Below, in pieces: positions 55,802 to 63,867 of a stretch of 64,000 nucleotides of DNA. Every line of letters begins with the position of its first letter. Position 1 is the first letter of the stretch. The translations under genes were made by a program, and so were the position numbers. The notes beneath the pieces were generated by a model. That model was not told the origin of the DNA. It was given only the letters and a program-made list of their open reading frames with translations, and did not search any database. The DNA is from Saccharothrix sp. S26 (GTDB lineage: Bacteria > Actinomycetota > Actinomycetes > Mycobacteriales > Pseudonocardiaceae): assembly GCF_021390395.1 (NCBI RefSeq), contig NZ_JAJUWT010000013.1, forward strand, positions 210,822-274,821, in the 5' to 3' direction.

Positions 55802-57199
55802 ATGAGCGTGGCCGACAGCACCGCACCCGCCGTGGACCGCAGGCGGGAACAGCGCGGGTGGACCTGGTACGACTGGGCGAACTCGGTGTTCCCCACCTCC
55901 GTGGTGACCGTGTTCCTCTCCGGCTACCTCACCGCGGTGGCCAAGGAGGCGGCCATCGCCGACACCGCCCGCAACGGCCAGGACGCCTGCGCCGACGGGC
56001 CGCTGCGGCAGTGCGACATCTCCCTGTTCGGCGCGTACTTCCCCGCCGGGTCGCTGTGGGGCTACCTGCTGTCGATCGCCACGGTCGTCCAGGTCGTGGT
56101 GCTGCCCGTCATGGGCGCGATCGCCGACCGCACCCAGAACAAGAAGCGCATGCTCGGCGGCCTGGCGTTCACCGGCTCGGCCGCCACGATCGCGCTGGCG
56201 GCGGTCGGCGGCGACAACTGGCACCTCGGCGTCGCCCTGTTCATCCTGGGCAACATCTGCTACGGCGCGTCGGTCGTCGTGTACTACGCGTTCCTGCCCG
56301 AGATCGCCGGTCCGGACGAGCGCGACGCGGTGTCCTCGCGCGGCTGGGCGTTCGGCTACCTGGGCGGCGGCCTGGCCCTGGCGGTGCAGTTGGCGTTGTT
56401 CATCGGCCACGACGCCATCGGGCTGAGCGAGGGCGCGGCGGTGCGCGTCGGTTTCGTCCTGTCGGGCCTGTGGTGGGCCGGGTTCACGCTCATCCCGCTG
56501 GCGCGGCTGCGGCAGCACCAGCCGCCGCACGGCGCGGAGTCCGGCGCGTCGGTGATCACCGCCGGGTTCGCCGAGCTGCGCCAGACCGCCAAGCAGGCCC
56601 GGCTGTTCCCGCTGACCCTGGCGTTCCTGGGCACCTACCTCATCTACACCGACGGCATCGCCACCGTCGCCAACGTCTCCGCCCAGTACGGCCGCGACGA
56701 GCTCAAGCTCGACGAGACCGTGCTGATCACCACGATCCTGATCGTGCAGTTCGTCGCGTTCTTCGGCGGGATGCTGCACGGCCGGGTGGCCAGGTCGTGG
56801 GGCGCGAAGCGCACCATCATGGTCAGCCTGTGCGTGTGGATCGTGGTGATCGGCGCGGCGTTCTTCGTGCAGGCCGGGCAGCAGACCCAGTTCTACGCCC
56901 TGGCCGCGGGGATCGGGCTGGTGCTGGGCGGCACGAACGCGTTGTCGCGGTCGCTGTTCAGCCAGATGATCCCGCCCGGCCGCGAGGCGCAGTACTTCTC
57001 GCTCTACGAGGTCGGCGAGCGGTCCACGTCGTGGCTGGGGCCGCTGGTGTTCGCCGGGGTCGGGCAGGCCACCGGGTCGTTCCGGCTGGCGATCATCTCG
57101 TTGGTGGTGTTCTTCGTGGTCGGGTTCGTGCTGATGATCTTCGTGCCGGTGCGCAGGGCGATCGCCGCCTCCGGCAACCCGGTGCCCGCGAAGGTGTGA
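55802..57199 (+). CDS. MFS transporter, UMF1 (Atg22-like) family
   Basis: 465 residues. Twelve hydrophobic segments; N-terminal WYDWANSVFPTSVVTVFLSGYL, the DWANS/xF family opening, and TQNKKRMLGGLAF as loop 2-3, with GGLALAVQLALFIG and FLGTYLIYTDGIATVANVSAQYG further on. The UMF1/Atg22-like family is placed by sequence within amino-acid or general efflux transporters; substrate unknown. The palindrome upstream suggests regulation. Confidence 0.93.
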   Translation: MSVADSTAPAVDRRREQRGWTWYDWANSVFPTSVVTVFLSGYLTAVAKEAAIADTARNGQDACADGPLRQCDISLFGAYFPAGSLWGYLLSIATVVQVVVLPVMGAIADRTQNKKRMLGGLAFTGSAATIALAAVGGDNWHLGVALFILGNICYGASVVVYYAFLPEIAGPDERDAVSSRGWAFGYLGGGLALAVQLALFIGHDAIGLSEGAAVRVGFVLSGLWWAGFTLIPLARLRQHQPPHGAESGASVITAGFAELRQTAKQARLFPLTLAFLGTYLIYTDGIATVANVSAQYGRDELKLDETVLITTILIVQFVAFFGGMLHGRVARSWGAKRTIMVSLCVWIVVIGAAFFVQAGQQTQFYALAAGIGLVLGGTNALSRSLFSQMIPPGREAQYFSLYEVGERSTSWLGPLVFAGVGQATGSFRLAIISLVVFFVVGFVLMIFVPVRRAIAASGNPVPAKV

Positions 57200-57201
57200 G
57201 G

Positions 57202-57229
57202 TGTCGGTCCGGGGCGGCCCGGACCGACA
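57202..57229. terminator. bidirectional terminator
   Basis: TGTCGGTCCGGG, loop GCGG, CCCGGACCGACA: a 12-bp perfect stem in the 33-bp gap between two converging genes. Confidence 0.75.
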
Positions 57230-57232
57230 AGG

Positions 57233-57949
57233 TCAGGCGGCGGGTACGGGCACGCGGGCCGACCAGGGCCGCGACACCGCCACCACGACCACCGCGATCA
57301 GCCACGCCAGCAGCATCGTGCCGGTCGACAACGCCGGCACGACCACGACCGACGCGATCCCCGCGACCAGGGCGACGGGCGCGACCGCCCACCACCGCCG
57401 TGACACCGGCGGCGACTCCCGGTGGAACGCCGCCACCGCCGCGACCGCGGTCACCAGCGCCGGCACGTGCCACACCAGCGCCGGCCACGGCACCGGCCCG
57501 GCCGCCGCCGACGCGACCAGCGACACCGCCGCCCCCACGCCCAGCAGCCCCGCCGCGACCCGACCCGGCACGCGCCGACCCGCGACCAGCGCCGCGAACG
57601 CCACCACCGCCACCACGTCGTACCACCAGCCCCGGTCGTCGCCGACCGACCCGACGCGCGCGGCCACCGTCCACGACTGCGCCGCCGCCACCAGCTGCCC
57701 GAGCAGCCCGGTCAACGCCAGCACCCGTGCCGCCGTCCCCGCCGCGCGCCCGGCCGCCAGCCGCACCCGCACCGCCAACGCCAGCGTCGCGCCCGCCTCG
57801 CCCCAGCCCGGCCACCCGTGCTCCAGGTCCAGCTCGTCGTCGCGGTCGGCCAGGAAGATGCCGACCATCTCCTCCTCGCGCTCGGCCCGGTACCAGGCGG
57901 GCAGCACCCGCAGCAGCGCCCGGTAGCGGCGTTCCAGGTTCGACCTCAC
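57233..57949 (-). CDS. integral membrane protein, PadR partner
   Basis: 238 residues. A cytosolic N-terminus with MRSNLERRYRALLRVLPAWYRAEREEEMVGIFLADRDDE, an opening typical of membrane proteins cotranscribed with PadR regulators, then about five to six helices (ALTGLLGQLVAA, VVAVVAFAALVAG, AAGLLGVGAAVSLVASA, LVTAVAAVAAF, LVAGIASVVVVPAL, LLAWLIAVVVVAV). The start overlaps the padR stop (GTGA). Function unknown; perhaps envelope-stress related. Confidence 0.8.
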   Translation of the reverse strand: MRSNLERRYRALLRVLPAWYRAEREEEMVGIFLADRDDELDLEHGWPGWGEAGATLALAVRVRLAAGRAAGTAARVLALTGLLGQLVAAAQSWTVAARVGSVGDDRGWWYDVVAVVAFAALVAGRRVPGRVAAGLLGVGAAVSLVASAAAGPVPWPALVWHVPALVTAVAAVAAFHRESPPVSRRWWAVAPVALVAGIASVVVVPALSTGTMLLAWLIAVVVVAVSRPWSARVPVPAA

Positions 57950-58260
57950 AGCGCACCCCTCGCCTTGAGCACCGACGACGCGGCGCGCACGTTCGCCGAC
58001 AGCCGGGCCACCTCCGCCGACAACGCCCGCACCCCGGCGTCGGTGAGCCGGTAGTAGCGGCGCAGCCGACCCTGGTGGACCTCCTCGCGGTCCCGCTCGG
58101 CCAGCCCTTCGGCGACCAGCCGGTCCAGCACCCCGTACAGCGTGCCGACCCGCAGCCGCATCCGGCCCTCCGACAGCCCTTCGACCGCGCGCACGATCGC
58201 GTAGCCGTGCAACGGCTCCTCCGCCAACGCGGTGAGCACCAGGAACACCTGCTCCGACAT
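57946..58260 (-). CDS. PadR-family transcriptional regulator
   Basis: 104 residues, the short PadR form. Winged helix FLVLTALAEEPLHGYAIVRAVEGLSEGRMRLRVGTLYGVLDRLVAEGLAERDREEVHQGRLRRYYRLTDAGVRAL, with the conserved LYxxLxRLxxxGL and YRLTxxG. Start ATG 58260 (a GTG at 58269 is also in frame). Probably represses its own operon. A near-palindrome TACCGC-TTC-GCGATA lies at about 58280-58295. Confidence 0.92.
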   Translation of the reverse strand: MSEQVFLVLTALAEEPLHGYAIVRAVEGLSEGRMRLRVGTLYGVLDRLVAEGLAERDREEVHQGRLRRYYRLTDAGVRALSAEVARLSANVRAASSVLKARGAL

Positions 58261-58383
58261 ACCTCTCACACCGCAGGTTATACCGCTTCGCGATATATCT
58301 CGGCAACAAGTCCGGAGGGGGTGGCGCGGAAGCCGGTAGGGGCGGGAGCCGCCGTCACCACACCTGCCCCGCCGCCACGCCCC

Positions 58384-58465
58384 ACACCCACCAACCCCGA
58401 CCGCACCCGGCCGACCGCACCCCACCCCTGCCACATCCACCACCCCTGCCACATCCACCACCGCG
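58384..58465 (-). pseudogene. relic of a WYL-type regulator gene segment with internal duplication
   Basis: This stretch aligns closely with 39156-39222 inside the WYL regulator gene, for example ACACCCACCAACCCC and GCCACATCCACCACC in both. The relic carries an exact 18-bp tandem duplication (ACCCCTGCCACATCCACC at 58424-58441 and 58442-58459). On the minus strand the matching peptide is VVDVAG.VGRVRPGLVGV. No start, stop or flanking domain survives. Confidence 0.55.
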
Positions 58466-58674
58466 CCGAGGATGCTCCGTCGAGCCCGAGCCCGAGCACG
58501 AGGTCGAGGCCGTGGGGCGTGGGACGTGGGCCGAGAAGCGAGGTCACAGCGGTCCCCGACCGCCGGCCGCCCAGGGCTCTCCCCCGCGCCGCACGCCCGG
58601 CCGCGGGGCGGGATGTCGGCGCGTCGTGCCGGGCGGTGTGGAAGGCCGGCGGGTCGTTCGTCGGACTCGCCCGT

Positions 58675-58680
58675 TAGGGT
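58675..58680 (+). promoter_or_regulatory. -10 hexamer for tdk
   Basis: TAGGGT, 8 nt before the GTG at 58689. Confidence 0.45.
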
Positions 58681-58688
58681 GGCCGCCC

Positions 58689-59408
58689 GTGGAACCGATC
58701 ATCCCCGCCCCGGACCCGACCGACGCGCTGTCCTCCGTGCCCGCCGCGGGCGCGGGTCGTGGGCTGCCGGCCACGGGGCGGCTGCGGTTCTTCTTCGGGC
58801 CCATGGACTGCGGCAAGTCGACGTTGGCGTTGCAGATCGACCACAACCAGGCCCGGCAGGGTCGGCGGGGGTTGCTGCTGGTGCGGCACGACCGGTCGGG
58901 GACGCCCACGATCTCCAGCCGGATGGGGTTGGCCCGCAACGCGCTGGAGGTGCACGAGGGCATGGACCTGTGCGTGCTGGTGCGCGAGCACTGGGCGCGC
59001 GGCCGCCGGGTGGACTACGTGATCGTCGACGAGGCGCAGTTCCTGTCCGGCGAGCAGGTCGACCAGCTGGCGGAGCTGGCCGACGACGCCCACCTGGAGG
59101 TCTACTGCTTCGGTCTGGCCACCGATTTCCGCAGCACGCTGTTCCCGGGTTCGCAGCGGCTGTTCGAGCTGGCCGACGAGCTGAACGCGATCCAGGTCGA
59201 GGTGTTGTGCTGGTGCGGGCGGGCGGGTCGGTTCAACGCCCGCGTGCACGACGGCGACGTGGTGCGCGCCGGGGACACGGTGCTGGTCGCGGACACCTCC
59301 GCCGCGGACGCCTCCGAGGTCCGCTACCAGGTGCTGTGCCGCACGCACTACCGCACCGGCGACCTGGGTCCGCACGCCGTGGACGGCCACCAGCTCAGCC
59401 TGGCCTGA
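58689..59408 (+). CDS. tdk: thymidine kinase (type II)
   Basis: 239 residues. P-loop RFFFGPMDCGKSTLALQIDH (~36-44), RHDRSGTPTISSRMGL, catalytic Glu and lid in YVIVDEAQFLSGEQVDQLAEL, and a zinc lasso with CWCGRAGRFNARV plus CRTHY (CxC...CxxH). About 30 more N-terminal residues than E. coli Tdk. Salvages thymidine to dTMP. GTG 58689 is preferred because a -10 sits just before it. Confidence 0.92.
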   Translation: MEPIIPAPDPTDALSSVPAAGAGRGLPATGRLRFFFGPMDCGKSTLALQIDHNQARQGRRGLLLVRHDRSGTPTISSRMGLARNALEVHEGMDLCVLVREHWARGRRVDYVIVDEAQFLSGEQVDQLAELADDAHLEVYCFGLATDFRSTLFPGSQRLFELADELNAIQVEVLCWCGRAGRFNARVHDGDVVRAGDTVLVADTSAADASEVRYQVLCRTHYRTGDLGPHAVDGHQLSLA

Positions 59409-59446
59409 CCCGGGCTGGACGCGCCGCACCGCCTCGTCCCACAATG

Positions 59447-59462
59447 GGCAAGCCCTGTTGCC
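59447..59462. promoter_or_regulatory. inverted repeat GGCAA-N6-TTGCC before XRE-cupin gene
   Basis: Five-base perfect arms with a 6-nt spacer, 17 nt upstream of the ATG. Candidate autoregulatory operator. Confidence 0.45.
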
Positions 59463-59478
59463 GGAATCGGGACACCCC

Positions 59479-60069
59479 ATGAGCGACGACGCCACCGCCG
59501 ACGACCCGACCGACGAGGTGCTGGACAAGGTCGGTGAGCGGCTGCGACACCTGCGCACCAGCCGGGGTGCGACGCTGGCCGACCTGGCCGCGGCGACCGG
59601 GATCTCCAAGAGCACCCTGTCGCGGCTGGAGTCGGGGCAGCGGCGTCCGAGCCTGGAGCTGCTGCTGCCGATCGCCCGCGCGCACCGGGTGCCGTTGGAC
59701 GAGTTGGTGGGCGCGCCGCCGGTCGGGGATCCGCGGATCCGGCCGGTGCCGGTGCGCCGCAACGGCATGACGGTGCTGCCGCTGACCCAGCAGCCGGGCG
59801 GTCTTCAGGCGTACAAGATGATCATCCCGCCGCGGGGGGAGCCGGATCCGCGCACGCACACCGGCTACGAGTGGCTCTACGTGCTGTCGGGGCGGTTGCG
59901 GCTGGTCCTGGCCGACCACGACGTGGTGCTCGCGCCCGGGGAGGCGGCGGAGTTCGACACGCGGTTGCCGCACTGGTTCGGCCCGGCGGGCGCGGAGCCG
60001 GTGGAGATCCTGAGCCTGTTCGGCAAGCAGGGCGAGCAGATCCACATGCGCACCCGCCGCCGGACCTGA
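59479..60069 (+). CDS. XRE-cupin transcriptional regulator
   Basis: 196 residues. N-terminal HTH_3 (VGERLRHLRTSRGATLADLAAATGISKSTLSRLESGQRRPSLELLLPIARAHRV) and a C-terminal cupin barrel (IPPRGEPDPRTHTGYEWLYVLSGRLRLVLADHDVVLAPGEAAEFDTRLPHWFG). Metal-ligand positions H/E/H are retained (THTGYEW...LPHW). Members regulate small-molecule metabolism and often their own gene. The target is unknown; 26 bp upstream of the NUDIX gene. Confidence 0.92.
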   Translation: MSDDATADDPTDEVLDKVGERLRHLRTSRGATLADLAAATGISKSTLSRLESGQRRPSLELLLPIARAHRVPLDELVGAPPVGDPRIRPVPVRRNGMTVLPLTQQPGGLQAYKMIIPPRGEPDPRTHTGYEWLYVLSGRLRLVLADHDVVLAPGEAAEFDTRLPHWFGPAGAEPVEILSLFGKQGEQIHMRTRRRT

Positions 60070-60095
60070 CCGGCGGGTGCGGTCACACTGTGGTG

Positions 60096-60584
60096 ATGAC
60101 GGGCGGGTCGGGGACGGGTGGGCGGCGCAGCGCCGGGATCCTGCTGCACCGGGTGGTCGACGGCGAGCGGCAGGTGCTGCTCGGGCACATGGGCGGGCCG
60201 TTCTGGGCGCGCAAGGACGAGGGCGCGTGGTCGATCCCCAAGGGCGAGCCGGAGGGTGACGAGGAGCCGCTGGCCACGGCGTACAGGGAGTTCGCCGAGG
60301 AGCTGGGCGTGCCGGTGCCCGAGGGGGTGCCGGTGCCGTTGGGCGAGGTCCGGCAGTCCGGCGGCAAGGTGGTGGCGGCGTGGGCGGTGGAGGCCGACCT
60401 GGACCCCGAACGGGTGGTTCCCGGGACGTTCACCCTGGAGTGGCCGCGCGGGTCCGGGGTCGTGCGGGAGTTCCCCGAGGTGGACCGCGTGGCCTGGTTT
60501 CCCCTCGCCCAGGCGGGGGTAAAAGTGGTGAAGGCCCAACGGGAGCTGCTCGACCGCCTCGCCGAAATCCACTCTTTCGGGTGA
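60096..60584 (+). CDS. NUDIX hydrolase
   Basis: 162 residues. A perfect Nudix box, GEPEGDEEPLATAYREFAEELGV, matches GX5EX7REUXEEXGU. The N-terminus SAGILLHRVVDGERQVLLGHMGGPFWARKDEGAWSIPKGEPE is the form of small NUDIX proteins hydrolysing dinucleoside polyphosphates or NDP-X; the WARKDEGAWSIPKGE block is typical. ATG 60096 (a GTG immediately before it is possible). Confidence 0.92.
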   Translation: MTGGSGTGGRRSAGILLHRVVDGERQVLLGHMGGPFWARKDEGAWSIPKGEPEGDEEPLATAYREFAEELGVPVPEGVPVPLGEVRQSGGKVVAAWAVEADLDPERVVPGTFTLEWPRGSGVVREFPEVDRVAWFPLAQAGVKVVKAQRELLDRLAEIHSFG

Positions 60585-60680
60585 CACTGAAGTCATCGAT
60601 CGGATAAAGCGTCCGATTGGACGTTTGGGTGCGGTCCGGACGGGTGATTCATCCTCATGTCCGCCACCGAGCACACTCGC

Positions 60681-60701
60681 GCCGCCACCGAGCGTGGCGG
60701 C
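60681..60701 (+). terminator. hairpin downstream of NUDIX gene
   Basis: GCCGCCAC, loop CGAGC, GTGGCGGC: an 8-bp perfect stem 97 nt after the stop, with no U-tract. Confidence 0.5.
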
Positions 60702-60969
60702 GGCCCCGACGATCGTGAAAATGACTTTGCGTGACCGTAAGCATGACGGACGTCACTACCGGCGAGTTAAACCCGCCGTAACGTCGCCGTCCGTGTTCGG
60801 TCTAAGCTGTCGCAGCCGCACGTCTTCTGCCAGGACTGCTCCATCAGTGTGATGGGGTCGCCCGGTAGCTTGATAACGCGTCACGAACCGGCCGCGATTG
60901 CATCCCTTAGGAGGAAGCCTTCGTTGACGGGTGAAGGACGTCACTGTGGGCGACGATGACCGTGAAGCC

Positions 60970-60996
60970 GGGAACGAACGGAGCAGTCCGATCGTT
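60970..60996 (+). promoter_or_regulatory. SigR/SigH-type promoter of rbpA
   Basis: GGGAAC, exactly 18 nt, GTT, matching the GGAAT-N18-GTT consensus of the thiol-stress sigma factor SigR (SigH in mycobacteria). rbpA is a known SigR target in Streptomyces coelicolor. Transcription would start near 61003, giving a ~50-nt leader with GAAAGG (61041-61046) as ribosome site. Confidence 0.7.
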
Positions 60997-61054
60997 GCAC
61001 TCGGTGAGCAACAAGCCTGGGCCCCGGCCCTGAGCCGAGCGAAAGGACACCGCC

Positions 61055-61399
61055 ATGGCCGACCGCGTTCTACGGGGTAGCCGGCTCGGAGCAGTCAGCT
61101 ACGAGACCGACCGCAATCACGACCTCGCCCCGCGCCGGTCGGTGCGGTACGCCTGCCCCAAGGGCCACGACTTCGAGGTCCCGTTCTCCGACGACGCCGA
61201 GATCCCGCACACCTGGGAATGCCGCCTGCACGGCCAGGAGTCGAAGATCATCGACGGCACCGAGCCGGAGCAGAAGAAGGTCAAGCCGCCGCGCACGCAC
61301 TGGGACATGCTCCTGGAGCGGCGCACGATCCCGGAGCTCGAGGAGCTGCTGGACGAGCGGCTGGAGGAGCTGAAGGGGCGGCGCACCCGCACCGCCTGA
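61055..61399 (+). CDS. rbpA: RNA polymerase-binding protein RbpA
   Basis: 114 residues, full length. RVLRGSRLGAVSYETDRNHDLAPRRSVRYACPKGHDFEVPFSDDAEIPHTWECRLHGQESKI: the N-terminal tail, the Cys/His zinc core (C..GH.F...W.C..HG) and the basic linker, followed by the sigma-interaction domain THWDMLLERRTIPELEELLDERLEELK. It stabilises the open complex with the principal sigma factor. Neighbours match mycobacteria, where rbpA lies beside ppm1/lnt. Confidence 0.97.
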   Translation: MADRVLRGSRLGAVSYETDRNHDLAPRRSVRYACPKGHDFEVPFSDDAEIPHTWECRLHGQESKIIDGTEPEQKKVKPPRTHWDMLLERRTIPELEELLDERLEELKGRRTRTA

Positions 61400-61412
61400 G
61401 CCTCGTGACGTG

Positions 61413-61451
61413 CGAAGGGGCCCACCGGATCGGTTCCGGTGGGCCCCTTCG
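61413..61451. terminator. strong bidirectional terminator between rbpA and ppm1
   Basis: CGAAGGGGCCCACCGGA, loop TCGGT, TCCGGTGGGCCCCTTCG: a 17-bp perfect stem in the 79-bp gap between two converging genes. Confidence 0.85.
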
Positions 61452-61478
61452 GCGTGCGCCGGGTCGGGCGCGCGGGGT

Positions 61479-62273
61479 CTAGCGGTTGCTGGGGGTCTTG
61501 GTCTTGTTGGGGGCGAGCAGGTCGCGCAGCTGGGTGCCGCGGCGGCGCAGGCCCCACTTGGTGACGCGGATGAGCGCTTCGCGGACGATGTCGCCGCTCA
61601 TCTTGGACACGCCGATCTCACGCTCGGTGAACGTGATCGGGACCTCGACGACCCGGTAGCCGAGTTCGATGGTGCGCCAGGCGAGGTCGATCTGGAAGCA
61701 GTAGCCCGCGGAGGCGACGTTGTGCAGCTTGAGGTTGCGCAGCACGTCGGTGCGGTAGGCGCGGAACCCGGCGGTGATGTCCTTGACCGACGCGCCGAGC
61801 GCGAGCCGCGAGTACAGGTTGGCGCCGCGGGAGAGGAACTCGCGCTTCTTGGGCCAGTTGACCACGGTGCCGCCGGGCACGTAGCGGGAGCCGATGACCA
61901 GGTCCGCGTCGTGCAGGGCGTCGAGCATGCGGGGCAGGTCCTCGGGGGCGTGGGAGCCGTCGGCGTCCATTTCCACGAGCACCTGGTAGCCGCGGTCCAT
62001 GCCCCAGCCGAACCCGGCGATGTAGGCGGCGCCGAGTCCCGCCTTCTCGGTGCGGTGCAGCACGTGCACGCGGTCGTCGTCGGCGGCCATCTCGTCGGCC
62101 AGCTGTCCTGTGCCGTCGGGGCTGCCGTCGTCCACCACGAGGGCGTGCACGGTCGGCAGCGCGGTGTGCAGCCGCTTCACGATCTTCCCGATGTTGTCCC
62201 GCTCGTTGTAGGTCGGGATCACCACCAGCACCGGCCCGAGCTCGCGGTCAGGCTGCGCCTGCTGGTCCGCCAT
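61479..62273 (-). CDS. ppm1: polyprenol monophosphomannose synthase (Ppm1/DPM1 type)
   Basis: 264 residues, GT2 fold without transmembrane domain: [40 protein letters not shown] (the UDP-sugar Asp pair), [14 protein letters not shown] (DxD), [13 protein letters not shown], and [30 protein letters not shown]. It transfers Man from GDP-Man to polyprenol phosphate, the donor for LAM/LM and protein mannosylation. In mycobacteria it is fused to Lnt in one protein (Ppm1); here the genes are separate with a 26-bp overlap. Confidence 0.95.
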   Translation of the reverse strand: MADQQAQPDRELGPVLVVIPTYNERDNIGKIVKRLHTALPTVHALVVDDGSPDGTGQLADEMAADDDRVHVLHRTEKAGLGAAYIAGFGWGMDRGYQVLVEMDADGSHAPEDLPRMLDALHDADLVIGSRYVPGGTVVNWPKKREFLSRGANLYSRLALGASVKDITAGFRAYRTDVLRNLKLHNVASAGYCFQIDLAWRTIELGYRVVEVPITFTEREIGVSKMSGDIVREALIRVTKWGLRRRGTQLRDLLAPNKTKTPSNR

Positions 62274-63855
62274 CCGTTTCCTCCTCGCCGACCCCAGCAC
62301 CGGGGGTCGGACGCGTCCGTCGTCGTGTCACTGTCAAGGCGATCGCCACGGCCGTCAGGCCCAGAGCGGTCATCACCCACTCGGGCCATGCGCCGAGCCG
62401 GGTGGCCAGCGTAGCCTCCCCGCGCAGCCCGACCGTGGCCACCAGCGCGTCGGCGGTGAACAGGCCGGTCCGGCGGGTGACGGTGCCGTCGGGGGCGACG
62501 ATGGCGCTGACGCCGCTCGTGGCGGCGACGATCACGGATTTGCCGTGTTCGACGGCCCGGACCCGGGACATGGCCAGCTGCTGGTAGGTCATCTCGGTGT
62601 AGCCGAAGGTGGCGTTGTTGGTGGGGATGGCGATGAGGTTCACGCCGTCGGTGATCGAGTCGCGGACCACGTTGTCGAACGCGACCTCGTAGCAGGTGTC
62701 CAGCGCCACCTTGGCGGGGCCCATGGTGAAGCCCTCGGGGTCGGTGCCGGGTTGGAACGTGCCGGCACGGTCGACCGCGGAGGTGAAGATCCGGAAGAAG
62801 TCGCGGTAGGGCATGGTCTCGCCGAAGGGTTGCAGCTGCCGCTTGGTGTAGGTGTCGGTGGGGCCGACGCCGGGTTCGTAGAGCACGACGGTGTTGCGGG
62901 GCAGCTTGTCGTCGGGGTCGATGACGACGGCGCCGACGGCGATGGGCGCGTGGATGGCCTCGACGGCGCTCTGGATGCGGGTGGCGGCGTCGACGTTGCG
63001 GAAGGGGTCGATGTCGGAGGAGTTCTCCGGCCAGATGACCAGGTCGGGCTGGGCGGCGCGGCCGGCTTCGACGTCCTCGGCCAGTTGCAGGGTGCGGGCG
63101 ACGTGGTTGTCGAGCACGGCGCGGCGTTGGGCGTTGAAGTCCAGGCCGGCGCGGGGCACGTTGCCCTGGATGGCGGCCACGGTGACGGTGCCCTGGTCGG
63201 GTTCGGTGTGCACGAGGGCACCGGCCGCGACGCCGGCGACCAGCGGCAGCACGAGGCCGGGCAGGGCGAGTTTCGGGTTGCGGCCCAGGTGGGCGGCGGC
63301 CAGGCCGGTGAGGGCGACGGCGAACCCGACCAGCGGCGCGCCGCCGATCGCGGCCAGCGGCAGGTACCAGCCCTCGGGCTGACCGAAGGCGATCTTGCCC
63401 CAGGGGAACCCGCCGAAGGGCACGACGGCGCGCAGGGCCTCGTCGGCGACCCAGACCAGCGCCATCCACACCGGCGCGCCGGGCAGGCGGGACACGACGG
63501 CCATGGCGGCGGTGCCCAGGGCGATGAGCAGCGCGCACAGCAGCGCCAGCGGCAGCCAGGCGATGAGGCCGACGAACTCGCCGGTCCACCGCAGCAGCGG
63601 CGCCATGAACGCCAGCCCCCACACCAGGCCGAGGCCGAACCCGGCGCGGGCGCGGCGGCCGTGCAGCAGCACGCCGAGGGCGGCGAACCCGAGGGGCGCG
63701 AGCCACCAGGTGGTGCGCGGGGGGAAGCTGAGGAACACCGCGGCCCCGCCCGCGGCGGCCAGCAGCAGGCGCAGCAGGGTGCCGCGCACGTCCCGGCGTC
63801 GGGCGGGGGGCGTGTCGGCGACGGGTTCATCCGGCGTCACGGGGGCTGCGACCAC
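62248..63855 (-). CDS. lnt: apolipoprotein N-acyltransferase
   Basis: 535 residues. N-terminal hydrophobic domain (~20-215, about six helices) and a nitrilase domain with the catalytic triad: Glu in VIWPENSSD (~275), Lys in [17 protein letters not shown] (~337) and Cys in [12 protein letters not shown] (~388). A C-terminal helix ([17 protein letters not shown]) follows. It adds the third acyl chain to lipoproteins. GTG 63855 has TAGGCT 6 nt upstream. The gene overlaps ppm1 by 26 bp. Confidence 0.95.
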   Translation of the reverse strand: MVAAPVTPDEPVADTPPARRRDVRGTLLRLLLAAAGGAAVFLSFPPRTTWWLAPLGFAALGVLLHGRRARAGFGLGLVWGLAFMAPLLRWTGEFVGLIAWLPLALLCALLIALGTAAMAVVSRLPGAPVWMALVWVADEALRAVVPFGGFPWGKIAFGQPEGWYLPLAAIGGAPLVGFAVALTGLAAAHLGRNPKLALPGLVLPLVAGVAAGALVHTEPDQGTVTVAAIQGNVPRAGLDFNAQRRAVLDNHVARTLQLAEDVEAGRAAQPDLVIWPENSSDIDPFRNVDAATRIQSAVEAIHAPIAVGAVVIDPDDKLPRNTVVLYEPGVGPTDTYTKRQLQPFGETMPYRDFFRIFTSAVDRAGTFQPGTDPEGFTMGPAKVALDTCYEVAFDNVVRDSITDGVNLIAIPTNNATFGYTEMTYQQLAMSRVRAVEHGKSVIVAATSGVSAIVAPDGTVTRRTGLFTADALVATVGLRGEATLATRLGAWPEWVMTALGLTAVAIALTVTRRRTRPTPGAGVGEEETDGGPAGAA

Positions 63856-63861
63856 CGGATC

Positions 63862-63867
63862 AGCCTA
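63862..63867 (-). promoter_or_regulatory. -10 hexamer for lnt-ppm1 operon
   Basis: TAGGCT on the minus strand, 6 nt before the GTG at 63855. Confidence 0.4.

Larger units (their letters stand above)
58270..58688. other. 419-bp intergenic region with a decayed gene fragment
   Basis: Lies between divergent padR and tdk. It holds an operator-like sequence next to padR, a relic matching part of the WYL regulator gene (58384-58465), and about 200 bp of tdk upstream sequence without a visible gene. Confidence 0.5.
60585..61054. other. 470-bp intergenic region upstream of rbpA, no gene
   Basis: Contains an inverted repeat ATCGGA-N7-TCCGAT at 60599-60617, a hairpin at 60681-60701 and the SigR-type promoter at 60970-60996. 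No frame has good codon bias. The region is lower in GC than its surroundings. Confidence 0.55.

Noticed and set aside
60625..60852. 75-codon plus-strand frame in the rbpA upstream region
   Set aside because: Codon use unlike neighbours and crosses the hairpin at 60681-60701.
60946..61080. 44-codon GTG frame overlapping the rbpA start
   Set aside because: Poor third-position GC and no ribosome site. More likely part of the rbpA leader, although a leader peptide cannot be excluded.
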